Shown: in pieces, positions 7,496-15,469 of the stretch
Position numbering within the stretch: position 1 is the first letter of the stretch
Layout: each line of letters opens with the position of its first letter
NCBI GenBank assembly: GCA_964514055.1
Contig: CAZEPB010000032.1
Coordinates: 1-17,498 of the forward strand
Length of the DNA stretch: 17,498 nt
DNA from: SG8-32-3 sp964514055
GTDB taxonomy: Archaea > Thermoproteota > Bathyarchaeia > Bathyarchaeales > Bathycorpusculaceae
Direction: 5' to 3'
Notes under the pieces: model-generated
Database searches by the model: none
Seen by the model: only the letters and a program-made list of their open reading frames with translations
What the model was told of the DNA's origin: nothing
Made by a program: the position numbers and the translations under genes

Positions 7496-8905
7496 GTGAA
7501 GAAAATAGTGATGAAGTTCGGAGGAACTTCCGTCGCTACAGGCGAGAACATCCGCCGAGTAGCCAACATAGTAGCGGACAGCGTCAAAAAAGGCTACAGA
7601 GTTGTGGTTGTAGTTTCAGCTTTGGCAGGGGTTACCAACCAGCTCGTAGAAGAGGCTGAGCAGGCGAAAAAGAAAGATGAAAAGCAAATTCAAGAGTTCA
7701 CGAGAAAACTGGTTGAAAAACACGTGGCAACCTTCACAGAAGCAATAGAGAACAAGAGCATACAGAAAGAAGTAGAACAGGTAATCAAGAAAACGGTTAG
7801 TGCGCTTGAGAAAGTTCTCACTGGAATATGCTATGTCGGTGAAATTACCCCGAAATCAAGAGATTACGTTTTGTCTTTCGGCGAAAGATTGTCAGCGCCT
7901 ATAGTCTGGGGCGCCCTACGGGACATTGAGCTTCAAACGCAATGTTTCACGGGAAAAGAAGCAGGTATTGTAACAGACGAGAACTTCGGAGAAGCCAGAC
8001 CGCTAATGAACGTCACCACGCATCAGGTAAAAGGAAGACTTGAGCCACTGCTTGAAAAAAAGGTCACGCCAGTTGTTACGGGATACATAGCCGCAACCCA
8101 AGACGGCATCATCACAACCTTGGGGCGCGGAGGCTCAGATTACACAGCCACAATCTTGAGTGTCGCCCTAGCCGCGGACGAAGTGTGGATATGGACTGAC
8201 GTAGACGGAATAATGACTACAGACCCGAAAATTGTTCAATCAGCGAAAATGCTGCCTCAACTCTCTTATGGAGAAGCCGCAGAAATGGCCATTTTCGGAG
8301 CGAAAGCAATGCATCCCAGCGCCTTAGAACCCGTTATTGAGGCGCACATTCCTGTGCGAATAAGAAACGTCTTCAACCCTGAAAACCATGGAACCCTCAT
8401 AGCAAACGGTGAAGAAACTAAGTCAACAGAGGTCGTGAAAGCCGTAGCCATGATTAAGGATGTAGCCATGATTAACATTAAAGGAGCAGCCATGGTTGGC
8501 GCGCCTGGAAGCTACTCAAAAGTCTTTGATGTGCTGGGCAAGAATAACATTAACGTCATGATGATTTCCGCCGCAGTTTCCGAAGCAAACATTTCGTTGA
8601 TAATCCGCAGGAGCCTTTTAGGCAGGACGCTTAGCACGTTGGAAATAGCGCTTCTAGGCAGAGGCTTAGTCAGCGAGATTACCAGTGAGGATGATGTCTG
8701 CGTCATCGCCGCCATGGGCGCAAACATGAAAGGCACACTGGGCGTAGCTTCAAGAATATTCACAGCTATGGCGCAGAAGGGGATAAACATACGAATGATA
8801 GCGCAGGGCTCTTCGGAGCTGAACGTTTCGTTCGTGGTAAAGGAGAAAGATGGAGAAGCAGCAGTGCGGGCTATACACGAAGAATTCAAACTAGACCAAA
8901 TCTAA
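7496..8905 (+). CDS. lysC: Aspartate kinase with C-terminal ACT domains
   Basis: Phosphorylates aspartate, the first step toward threonine and methionine. Because lysine is made here by the aminoadipate route, this enzyme probably does not serve lysine; "ask" would be an equally good symbol. The kinase domain shows VMKFGGTSVATGENI at the N terminus, FGERLSAPI, TLGRGGSDYTATILSVAL and WTDVDGIMTTDP. Two ACT domains follow, one around MINIKGAAMVGAPGSYSKVF and one around VCVIAAMGANMKGTLGVASR. The frame opens at a TTG (7478), with further starts at GTG 7496, GTG 7508 and ATG 7511. I chose 7496 (469 residues, beginning MKKIVMKFGG) as closest to family length; GGGTGA 8 nt before 7508 also supports that shorter start. 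It follows hom closely and ends convergent with the methyltransferase. Confidence 0.94.
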   Translation: MKKIVMKFGGTSVATGENIRRVANIVADSVKKGYRVVVVVSALAGVTNQLVEEAEQAKKKDEKQIQEFTRKLVEKHVATFTEAIENKSIQKEVEQVIKKTVSALEKVLTGICYVGEITPKSRDYVLSFGERLSAPIVWGALRDIELQTQCFTGKEAGIVTDENFGEARPLMNVTTHQVKGRLEPLLEKKVTPVVTGYIAATQDGIITTLGRGGSDYTATILSVALAADEVWIWTDVDGIMTTDPKIVQSAKMLPQLSYGEAAEMAIFGAKAMHPSALEPVIEAHIPVRIRNVFNPENHGTLIANGEETKSTEVVKAVAMIKDVAMINIKGAAMVGAPGSYSKVFDVLGKNNINVMMISAAVSEANISLIIRRSLLGRTLSTLEIALLGRGLVSEITSEDDVCVIAAMGANMKGTLGVASRIFTAMAQKGINIRMIAQGSSELNVSFVVKEKDGEAAVRAIHEEFKLDQI

Positions 8906-8911
8906 CAACCA

Positions 8912-8921
8912 TTCTTTCTTT
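8912..8921 (+). terminator. Possible pyrimidine-run terminator of the threonine operon
   Basis: TTCTTTCTTT lies just after the aspartate kinase stop, in the 25-nt gap before the convergent methyltransferase stop. Suggestive only. Confidence 0.3.
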
Positions 8922-8930
8922 AACAGTTCA

Positions 8931-9551
8931 CTATTTTTGGGCGAGAACCGCGTTCCAAGGCGAACCAGCTTTAGTGAAAATCTGTACATCTACAAAACCA
9001 ACAGTTTGCATGATAGCCCTGATTTCTTCCAATGGGAGAAGGTGCACATGTGCTTGCTTAATCATTTTTGCATTCTTAATTTCGTACACGCCGTCCTTCA
9101 CCATCTCATTCACCATAAGAAGTTTTCCACCAGGCTTCAGCACTCGCCGTATTTCTTGTAAGGCATCAGAAAAAATAGGCCAGAAATAATAGGTTTCAAT
9201 AGCTGTTACGAGGTCAAAGAAGTCGTCTGAAAAACCCATTTTCTCAACTGACTCATCAACTATTTCCACGCGGTCTTCGGCAATCAGTTTCTTGTTCACT
9301 TTTTTGGAGTACTCAACCATATCCGCTGAATAATCTATGCCGAAAACTTTGCCTAGAGGCGCTTGCTGGGCTAGTCGGTTAACGGTTTTGCCGCCTCCAC
9401 AGCCCACATCCAAGATCACATAGTTAGGCTCGATTTTCACATGGGTTAAGCCCCATAGTGTTAACGGTTCATGTCCCCTGTTCATTAATGCAGCAACAAA
9501 TCTGCCGCGACGCCCCGTTGGACGCCTAAATTGATCCATTAACCCGACCAT
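8931..9551 (-). CDS. Class I SAM-dependent methyltransferase, substrate unknown
   Basis: A 206-residue methyltransferase. The SAM-binding motif I, ILDVGCGGGKTVNRLAQ (about 47-63), is followed by an acidic strand end in FGIDYSADMVEYS, motif II-like FDLVTAIETYYFWP and RRVLKPGGKLLMVNE. This order fits the Methyltransf_11/UbiE-like group. The N-terminal stretch with RPTGRRGRFVAALMNRGHEPLTLWGL (quoted in part: MNRGHEPLTLWGLTH) marks a subgroup common in anaerobes, from memory. The ATG at 9551 has GGTGG 8 nt upstream; a second ATG at 9539 lacks a site. It lies 63 nt past lysK on the same strand, so it may be the last gene of the lysine operon or an independent unit. A link to lysine or arginine synthesis is not shown by the sequence. 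Confidence 0.8.
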   Translation of the reverse strand: MVGLMDQFRRPTGRRGRFVAALMNRGHEPLTLWGLTHVKIEPNYVILDVGCGGGKTVNRLAQQAPLGKVFGIDYSADMVEYSKKVNKKLIAEDRVEIVDESVEKMGFSDDFFDLVTAIETYYFWPIFSDALQEIRRVLKPGGKLLMVNEMVKDGVYEIKNAKMIKQAHVHLLPLEEIRAIMQTVGFVDVQIFTKAGSPWNAVLAQK

Positions 9552-9614
9552 CGTTTGCCACCGTAACAGAGAGTGCTCTGCGAGTTAATTTTGGAACAGA
9601 CTGAGCAACGCTGG

Positions 9615-10739
9615 CTAATGCCCGTTTCCGTTTTTCTTGTTTTTGTGCAGTTCGGTTAGTTTCAGGAGGGTTTTCTTGTAAACTTGTATGCCGTCCAAGT
9701 ATTCGCTTATGATGATGTGCTCGTCTTTCGTGTGGTCCAGATGCGAGTCTCCTGGTCCGTAGGTGACTATGGGCGCGTTCATGGCTCTGCCTAGGATGTT
9801 CATGTCGCCTGTTCCAGTCTTTCTCAGAAGCGTCGCTGGTTTACCACGCACTTTTCGGATGGAAGCGGATAAGGCTTTCACGAGAGGTGAGCTTTTGTTT
9901 ACTTCAAAGGGCTCGTTCGAGTCCTCGATTGCCACTTTCACCTTGACTTTCGGGTTTTCAGCCTTGTACCGTTCGATTACTTTGTTGGCGTTGTTGAAAA
10001 CTTGTGCTGCTGTGAGCGGGGGAGGAACTCTGAGGTCGATGTGCATTTCGCTTTCGAAGGGAATCACTGAGGTTGCTGTTCCCCCCGTCATTTTGGTTAG
10101 GCACGCGGTTACCGCGTAGAAAGGGCTTTTTTGGGTTTTTAATGGCGGGAGGGAGTTTTGGATTTTCTGCCAGAGTTCAAACGCTTTCTCAAGGGCGTTT
10201 TCGTAGAGCCACGGCGTAGAAGAGTGTCCCGTCTCGGTTTTGCATGTTATCCTGAGGTGTAAATTGCCTTTGTAGCCGATGGTTATGTTTCCGACCCCGC
10301 TGGGCTCACCGAATATGGCGTAGTCAGCTGAGACGCCGTCTTTTATCAGGTGCTTGATGCCTCGGCTGGTGGCTTCTTCTTCTACCACGCTGGCAACCAC
10401 GATTTTGGCGTTGAACGCTGGGTCTTGGGCGACAGCGGCTGCGGCTGTGACCATGGCGGCTAGCGGACCTTTTGCGTCCACTGCGCCACGGGCGTATATT
10501 TTGCCTTTTTCAAGCCGCAACGGTATGTGCCCAGCAACGGTGTCCATGTGCCCACACAAAAGAATGGTGGGTTCACCGTCTCCGATTTCGCCGACCACGT
10601 TTCCGATGCCGTCTTTTCTCACGCGGAAACCTAATTGTTTCATTTTTTCGACAAGAAAGTCAGCAATTGCTTCCTCTTTACCTGAGGGGCTGTAGATGCC
10701 CAGCAAGTTAGTTAGCAACTGCACCGATTGTTCATTCAT
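9615..10739 (-). CDS. lysK: [LysW]-lysine / [LysW]-ornithine hydrolase
   Basis: Releases lysine (and probably ornithine) from the LysW carrier, the last step of the pathway. It is a 374-residue M20-family metallopeptidase. LLCGHMDTVAG holds His64 and Asp66, and ARGAVDAKGPLAAM holds Asp88. VVEEEATSRG provides the catalytic Glu and a metal-binding Glu (about 120-121), and a C-terminal GDSHLDHTKDEHI supplies the final metal His. GHSSTPW and the interposed dimerisation domain (about 170-285) are as expected. The ATG overlaps the lysJ stop by 4 nt (ATGA), showing operon coupling. M20 enzymes look alike (ArgE, DapE), so the LysK call rests largely on its place after lysJ and the presence of LysW. 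Confidence 0.92.
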   Translation of the reverse strand: MNEQSVQLLTNLLGIYSPSGKEEAIADFLVEKMKQLGFRVRKDGIGNVVGEIGDGEPTILLCGHMDTVAGHIPLRLEKGKIYARGAVDAKGPLAAMVTAAAAVAQDPAFNAKIVVASVVEEEATSRGIKHLIKDGVSADYAIFGEPSGVGNITIGYKGNLHLRITCKTETGHSSTPWLYENALEKAFELWQKIQNSLPPLKTQKSPFYAVTACLTKMTGGTATSVIPFESEMHIDLRVPPPLTAAQVFNNANKVIERYKAENPKVKVKVAIEDSNEPFEVNKSSPLVKALSASIRKVRGKPATLLRKTGTGDMNILGRAMNAPIVTYGPGDSHLDHTKDEHIIISEYLDGIQVYKKTLLKLTELHKNKKNGNGH

Positions 10740-11920
10740 TTTTCTTCTTCTCCTATTACTTCGTCTAAGACTGATATGGTTTTGTCGATTTGGTCTTTCT
10801 CGATGACCAAGGGCGGTAGGAAACGCAGAACGTTTCTGCCTGCGTCCAATATAAGCACGCCTCTTTCCATGGTTTTAAGTATTATGTTGCGGACATCATA
10901 GCGGAGTTCTACACCTAACATTAAGCCCAAACCGCGAACCTCCTTAACGATTTTGTATTTAGCCTGCAACTCCTCCAGCTTATCCTTGAAATACCCGCCC
11001 AGCGCTGCGGCTCTGTCCGCAAGTTTATCCTCAACTAACGCGTTAATCGCGGCGCACGCGGCAGCGCAAACCAGAGGACTCCCGCTGAAAGTACTTGAGT
11101 GCTCGCCAACCTTGAAAGAAGACATAACCTCCTCTTTGGCTACGGTTATGCCGATGGGCAAGCCACCTGCAAACGGCTTAGCCAAGCACATCACGTCAGG
11201 AGTGACACCCCAGTGCTCGCATGCAAATAGTTTGCCTGTTCGCCCGAAGCTTGTTTGCACCTCGTCCAAGATTAACAGAACGCCCTTTTCATCACAAAGT
11301 TTTCTGACGCCTGGAAGAAACTCGTCAGGTGGAACTCGCACTCCGCCTTCGCCGCGGATTGGTTCAAGAAGAACGGCGGCAGTCTTGTCCGTCATAGCTT
11401 CGCTTAGCTTTTCGAGGTTGTCAGGCGGAACATGCTTGACCTCTGGAACCAAAGGCTGGAACGGTTCGCGATATTTTTTGTCCCAAGTCACGGACAAGGC
11501 GCCCATGGTTTTCCCGTGATAGCCGCCCATCACCGCGATTATCTCGGGTTTGCCAGTGAATTTTCGAGCCAGCTTTATGGCGCACTCAACTGATTCGGCG
11601 CCGCTGTTTGAGAGAAACGCCTTGTTCAAGCCTTTCGGTGTTATGCTCATGAGTTTTTGTAAAAATTCTGTTCGCTTGTTGTTGTAGAGGCTTGCATGGC
11701 AAGAGATAAGCGTCTCCGCCTGTTTGCAGACGGCTTCCACCACTTTCGGGTGGGAATGACCGAGCAAGGCAACACCGTAGCTGCCCATGCAGTCTACGTA
11801 TTCTTTACCTTTTATGTCCCAGACTAAGGCGCCTTTGCCGCGGACTATCACCAAGGGGCGCTTAGCGAAAACGTTAGCCATTAACCGATTTTCAAAGTTT
11901 ATTATGTCGAACTCATTCAT
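10736..11920 (-). CDS. lysJ: [LysW]-aminoadipate/glutamate semialdehyde aminotransferase
   Basis: PLP-dependent class III aminotransferase that aminates LysW-bound semialdehyde to LysW-lysine (and probably LysW-ornithine). It is 394 residues, normal for the ArgD/LysJ family. Motifs in order: YVDCMGSYGVALLGHSHPKV, the PLP phosphate region FLSNSGAESVECAIKLARK (about 103-120), MGGYHGKTMGAL, the PLP-ring aspartate in LILDEVQTSFGRTG (Asp219) and the Schiff-base lysine in CLAKPFAGGLPIG (Lys248). HSSTFSGSPLVCAA follows. Its start lies inside the end of lysZ, with an 8-nt overlap. It could be annotated as ArgD (acetylornithine aminotransferase) on sequence alone; context favours the LysW route, with double use for lysine and arginine probable. 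Confidence 0.93.
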   Translation of the reverse strand: MNEFDIINFENRLMANVFAKRPLVIVRGKGALVWDIKGKEYVDCMGSYGVALLGHSHPKVVEAVCKQAETLISCHASLYNNKRTEFLQKLMSITPKGLNKAFLSNSGAESVECAIKLARKFTGKPEIIAVMGGYHGKTMGALSVTWDKKYREPFQPLVPEVKHVPPDNLEKLSEAMTDKTAAVLLEPIRGEGGVRVPPDEFLPGVRKLCDEKGVLLILDEVQTSFGRTGKLFACEHWGVTPDVMCLAKPFAGGLPIGITVAKEEVMSSFKVGEHSSTFSGSPLVCAAACAAINALVEDKLADRAAALGGYFKDKLEELQAKYKIVKEVRGLGLMLGVELRYDVRNIILKTMERGVLILDAGRNVLRFLPPLVIEKDQIDKTISVLDEVIGEEEK

Positions 11921-12722
11921 TTGTCATCACCGTTCCAGCTTCATGTTTCAAAGCAGAAGAAATGGGCTGTTGCCGAACGCCTGACGTTACCAACACCTCT
12001 TTGACGCCTTGATTCAACGCTTCCAAAGCCGCGTGCACCTTAGTGCTCATGCCCTTCCCGATGCTGGAGAGAGCTTCTTCCGCTTCTGCCGCAGATATTT
12101 TCGGAACGGGCTTGCCTTTCAGGAGTAAGCCTTCCACGTCCGTCAGCAGGATTAGGCGGTCTGCGTTGAGGGCGCCAGCAACCACTGCGGCTGTTCGGTC
12201 GCCGTCCACGTTTAACGGTTCAAACTCTTCACTCATGGCTATTGGCGTGACAACGGGCACGTAACCCTTCTCAAGCAGAAAACCCAGCAAATCCACGTTA
12301 ACCTCGTTTATTTTCCCAGTGTAGCCGCCGTCAATCACCTTTTTCCGTCCGCGCTCATCAACGATTATCAAGCGTTTTTTCCGCTCCGCCTTCAACAGCA
12401 AGCCGTCCAACCCAGACAAGCCCACCGCGGATAAGCCTTGGCTTTGCAGCGCGGCGACTATTTGTTTGTTGATTTTTCCCGCCATGACCATGGTGAAGAT
12501 TTCCATGGTTTCCTTGTCGGTGTAGCGGCTTCTGAAGCCTTGAGGCGAAACGATGAACTTCTGTTCTTTGCCCAGCTTGGCGGCGGTTTCGGTGACTTCT
12601 GCGCCCCCACCGTGGACCAGCACGATGCGGTTCGCTTTCGCCAGCGCTTTCAGGTCGGAGACAAGCTCGGAAGACGCACCTTCTTTGAGTATGCTTCCGC
12701 CCATCTTAATTACTAACCGCAT
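11913..12722 (-). CDS. lysZ: [LysW]-aminoadipate/glutamate kinase
   Basis: Phosphorylates the side-chain carboxylate of LysW-bound aminoadipate or glutamate. It is an amino-acid kinase-fold protein (ArgB relative) of 269 residues from the chosen ATG. It begins MRLVIKMGGSILKEG, with the phosphate-binding VLVHGGGAEV after it. FRSRYTDKETMEIFTMVMAG marks the substrate side; RYTDKET is typical of LysZ-like enzymes. VDGDRTAAVVAGALNADRLILLTDVEG and STKVHAALEAL (C-terminal ATP lysine region) complete the fold. A GTG at 12731, overlapping the lysY stop, would add three residues. ATG 12722 lies 5 nt past that stop and gives the usual short N terminus. It overlaps lysJ by 8 nt. Confidence 0.93.
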   Translation of the reverse strand: MRLVIKMGGSILKEGASSELVSDLKALAKANRIVLVHGGGAEVTETAAKLGKEQKFIVSPQGFRSRYTDKETMEIFTMVMAGKINKQIVAALQSQGLSAVGLSGLDGLLLKAERKKRLIIVDERGRKKVIDGGYTGKINEVNVDLLGFLLEKGYVPVVTPIAMSEEFEPLNVDGDRTAAVVAGALNADRLILLTDVEGLLLKGKPVPKISAAEAEEALSSIGKGMSTKVHAALEALNQGVKEVLVTSGVRQQPISSALKHEAGTVMTNE

Positions 12723-12727
12723 GCTTA

Positions 12728-13780
12728 TCACATCGGATGGAAGCCTGTGCTCTTAAGACCCGTCGTCTCGTCTATACCCATCATTATGTTTAAGCACTGA
12801 ACGCCCTGTCCTGACGCACCTTTAACCATGTTGTCGATTGCCCCGAAAAGCAGCAGTCTGTTCGTACGCGGGTCCAGCTCGAAGCCTACGTCGCAGAAGT
12901 TGGTGCCCAACGTGACTTTCGGGTCGGGAAGCTGGTAGGGGCCTTTCTGGTACTTGACGAAGCGTATGAACGGTTCGCCTTGGTACGTTGAACGCAGCGT
13001 CTTCCACAAGTCTTTGCTTGTTAAAGGCGTTTTCGTGAAAGTGTGAACGGTGGAGAGGATGCCTCGGACCATGTTGACCGCGTGAGGTGTGAACGCAACC
13101 GTCACGGGCTCGCTTGACAAGGCGTTGAGTTCCTGCTCTACCTCTGCTACGTGCCGGTGCGTTGCCACCTTGTAGGGTCTTACGCCGCCGAACCGTTCAG
13201 GATGATGCGAAGCGATTGTTGGTTTTCTGCCTCCTCCAGAAGAGCCGATTTTCACGTCCGCAACGATGCGGTTCTTCTCCACAAAGTCTGCTTTTATGGC
13301 TGGAGCTAAGGCGAGAATGGCGGCTGTTGCCATGCAACCGGGACAGGCAACCAAGCGGGCGTTTTTAATCTCTTGGCGGTGGAACTCGGGCAAGCCGTAT
13401 GCCGCCTCGCTTAACAGTTGTGGGTTGGTGTGTTTCCACCCGTACCATCTGTCGTAGTCATCGGGGTTTTTGAGGCGGAAGTCTGCGCTCATGTCAATGA
13501 CTTTCAGTCCAGCGTCTAGCAGTTTTGGGACGAGGTTTACTGCGCCTCCATGAGGTGTGGCGGCGAACACTAAGTCGCAGTTTTTTTGAAGCTCGGCTAC
13601 GTTTAAAGGAACGAATTTTAGCTGGGTGAGGCCGCGGAGGTTTGGATGCACGTTGAAGACGAATTCTCCTGCGCTCTGGCGAGAAGTAACCATAGTGACC
13701 TCTACGTGCGGATGGAGCAGTAACAGGCGCAGGAGTTCTCCGCCCACGTATCCTGTTCCGCCGATTATTCCTATTTTCAA
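12728..13780 (-). CDS. lysY: [LysW]-aminoadipyl/glutamyl phosphate reductase
   Basis: Reduces LysW-bound acyl phosphate to the semialdehyde with NADPH. It is an ArgC/aspartate-semialdehyde dehydrogenase relative of 350 residues. The Rossmann motif IGIIGGTGYVGGELLRLL is at the N terminus, VFAATPHGGAVNLVP and IDMSADFRL follow, and the catalytic cysteine is in ARLVACPGCMATAA (Cys149). GSSGGGRKP and the HRHVAEVEQEL histidine region are conserved. The C terminus has GTNFCDVGFELDPRTNRLLLFGAIDNMVKGASGQ (quoted in part: AIDNMVKGASGQ). AGGTGA lies 13 nt before the ATG. The gene sits 25 nt after lysX; lysZ follows directly. Confidence 0.95.
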   Translation of the reverse strand: MKIGIIGGTGYVGGELLRLLLLHPHVEVTMVTSRQSAGEFVFNVHPNLRGLTQLKFVPLNVAELQKNCDLVFAATPHGGAVNLVPKLLDAGLKVIDMSADFRLKNPDDYDRWYGWKHTNPQLLSEAAYGLPEFHRQEIKNARLVACPGCMATAAILALAPAIKADFVEKNRIVADVKIGSSGGGRKPTIASHHPERFGGVRPYKVATHRHVAEVEQELNALSSEPVTVAFTPHAVNMVRGILSTVHTFTKTPLTSKDLWKTLRSTYQGEPFIRFVKYQKGPYQLPDPKVTLGTNFCDVGFELDPRTNRLLLFGAIDNMVKGASGQGVQCLNIMMGIDETTGLKSTGFHPM

Positions 13781-13805
13781 CTTTTTTCACCTTGTGAGTG
13801 GATGA

Positions 13806-14996
13806 TTAGATTAGGCTTTGAGCACCTTTCAGCAGAGGGTCTGCCACGTTTATGCCCGCGATTAGTCGTGTGTGTTCCCAGAATTCTGGGCAGCTGTTGG
13901 CTTCGTGGAAGACCACGGCGTTCTTGTTTTTTTCTAGGCTTTCTTCTATTATGCTTTTTACTTTTTGGTACGGCTCGGTGCTCATGTAAGTGTGGAACGC
14001 ATCTTCTAGTTTGCGGTTCCAGCTTGTGAAGTCTCGCAGACGGGTTTCGTCTGCCTTAACTTTTCTCGGTTGCTCAAACGCCGCTTCTGCCTTTTCAAGT
14101 TCCGATGCAAGCTCCGCATCATCCACGGTTTTGTTTTCGCCGATGTTGACCATGGCATCTAAGGCGAACAACCATGCTTCAGAGCCTTTGCCGAGGGCTT
14201 TGACGCATTTCACGGCTAACTCTCTAATGGGCAGCGGGATTTTGGCGTCGAAAACCGTGTTACCCAAGAAAGTGTTGGTTCGAAAGTCTTTGATGCCGCC
14301 TCGGGCTAAAGCTACCGGATGGCAGACAGCGGGCTTCCCTTTTTCTTTGTATGCTATTATGCGCAGGTCGTAAAACCATTTCTCCACGAGTTCTTGGGCG
14401 GTTATGCCTACGGGGTTTATGATGGATGGTTTGGTTTGTTGGATGCTGGTAACGAGCTGGTCACGGTTTCTGGAAAGCACGGCGCCTTTTCCGTGAGTAC
14501 CTGCATCCGGTTTAACCACTATACCCTGTTCAAGCGCTATCTCATCTTGCAGCAGGTCGGCGATATCTTTTTCGTTGTGGATTTCTCTGCCGCTTTTCAA
14601 GGTGTCGGTGGCGTCGCAGGGAACGTAAACCGTTTTGGGGATGGGGATTCCTTCCACCCAGAAGTGCAGCAACGTTCGGAGCTTGCTGTAGCAAGTAAAT
14701 TCGATTTGGCTGGAGTTTATGGTTTTTTTGCCGAGCATTTCCATGAGGTAGCCTGCTTGGAGTCTGCGATTTTTGCTTTGGGCTCTGTTCAGAACCACTG
14801 CGGTGTCTTTGAATGTTTGAGTGTAGTCTTTGCCTCGGGTTTTGGCGGTGAAACCGTTTTTGCTTACGGTGAGGGCGATTTTGCGGAATGGGATGTAAGT
14901 TAGGGGGATGCCTAGTTCTTGAGCAGTTTGTTTTATGCCCATCTCGTCGGTTTCTGAGCGTTCATAAAGAAGTGCTATGCTCATTGTTGTCGGCAT
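13806..14996 (-). CDS. lysX: Divergent LysX-type ATP-grasp ligase with internal insertion
   Basis: Expected to ligate the amino group of aminoadipate (or glutamate) to the C-terminal Glu of LysW using ATP. The ATP-grasp fold is visible: an N-terminal MSIALLYERSETDE strand-helix, VVLNRAQSKNR, IVVKPDAGTHGKGAVL (about 159-174, the ATP lysine and glycine loop), AQELVEKWFYDLRIIAY, the metal-binding Asp280 in LFALDAM and Glu365/Asn367 in HEANSCPEFWEHTRLIAG. It is 396 residues, whereas typical LysX is about 280. About 70 charged, helical residues (286-358) are inserted between the two metal-binding segments. The TNTARGG segment of classical LysX appears as TNTFLGN. Start alternatives are 14996 and 14984. 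The name rests on position between lysW and lysY plus the fold. Confidence 0.75.
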   Translation of the reverse strand: MPTTMSIALLYERSETDEMGIKQTAQELGIPLTYIPFRKIALTVSKNGFTAKTRGKDYTQTFKDTAVVLNRAQSKNRRLQAGYLMEMLGKKTINSSQIEFTCYSKLRTLLHFWVEGIPIPKTVYVPCDATDTLKSGREIHNEKDIADLLQDEIALEQGIVVKPDAGTHGKGAVLSRNRDQLVTSIQQTKPSIINPVGITAQELVEKWFYDLRIIAYKEKGKPAVCHPVALARGGIKDFRTNTFLGNTVFDAKIPLPIRELAVKCVKALGKGSEAWLFALDAMVNIGENKTVDDAELASELEKAEAAFEQPRKVKADETRLRDFTSWNRKLEDAFHTYMSTEPYQKVKSIIEESLEKNKNAVVFHEANSCPEFWEHTRLIAGINVADPLLKGAQSLI

Positions 14997-15014
14997 CCCG
15001 TAGAAAAGTTATGG

Positions 15015-15023
15015 TTTAAAAAA
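15015..15023 (-). promoter_or_regulatory. Possible internal TATA box before lysX
   Basis: On the minus strand TTTTTTAAA lies 19-27 nt before the lysX ATG at 14996, in the 69-nt gap after lysW. The distance fits a leaderless lysX transcript. This would let lysXYZJK be made separately from lysW. Confidence 0.45.
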
Positions 15024-15065
15024 CTTTGGTAGCGTTTTCATTTTCTCGTGTTGAAGCGAGTACGC

Positions 15066-15251
15066 TTATTCGCCCCAGTCTTCGCCTTCTATGGTTAGTT
15101 CTTGAAGGTCGACGCATCCGCCTTTTATCTGTTTGACTTCGAGTTCGAGTCCGCAGCCTGGGCAGCTTAGGATTTCGCCTTTCTCTGTGTCTGCTGGCAC
15201 GTTGAGTTCGGCGTCACAATCAGGGCACTTAGTTGTATTTATCACTTTCAC
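15066..15251 (-). CDS. lysW: LysW amino-group carrier protein
   Basis: Small acidic carrier protein: intermediates of lysine (and ornithine) synthesis are attached to its C-terminal glutamate and handed between LysX, Z, Y, J and K. It has 61 residues. A zinc knuckle is formed by CPDC (Cys9, Cys12) and CPGC (Cys30, Cys33), and the protein ends in the diagnostic EGEDWGE. An additional Cys46 is present. Two GTG starts compete, 15251 and 15245; the GAGGTGA that could serve as the ribosome site overlaps the first, so 15245 (59 residues) may be the real start, although its spacing is short. Transcribed from the conserved divergent element 90 nt upstream; first gene of the operon. Confidence 0.95.
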   Translation of the reverse strand: MKVINTTKCPDCDAELNVPADTEKGEILSCPGCGLELEVKQIKGGCVDLQELTIEGEDWGE

Positions 15252-15337
15252 CTCTTGTGATTTTAACTTTGCAGCTTGCTTTATTGTCTGCTACCACCTT
15301 TTTTGTTGGAAATGTCATCTTGATTAAGGTGGGTTTC

Positions 15338-15395
15338 TTTTAAACATTGCGACTTATTTGTAACAATTTAAGGTTTAAATGTTCCATTTGGCACA
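15338..15395. promoter_or_regulatory. Divergent promoter/operator element, copy 2 (lysW / Lrp regulator)
   Basis: Ungapped match (49/58) to 4383-4440. TTTAAA occurs at 15339-15344 and 15374-15379, 35 bp apart exactly as in copy 1. TTGC (15347-15350)-N9-GTAA (15360-15363) lies between. The left box serves lysW on the minus strand (about 90 nt before its GTG). The right box would fire rightward; the next gene, the Lrp regulator, starts about 165 nt on and also has a nearer TATA candidate. Outside the element the two intergenic regions do not resemble each other, so constraint rather than recent duplication of a large block is likely. Confidence 0.75.
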
Positions 15396-15469
15396 AAAAC
15401 CCAATTTTAGCTTCCTATTTGGATTTTTTCCGAAAAACACGCGGCAAGGCGCAAACCTTTACGGAATCC

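Noticed and set aside
14319..14903. A 194-codon frame antisense to lysX
   Set aside because: No promoter or ribosome site, and the lysX frame shows clear ATP-grasp motifs on the other strand.
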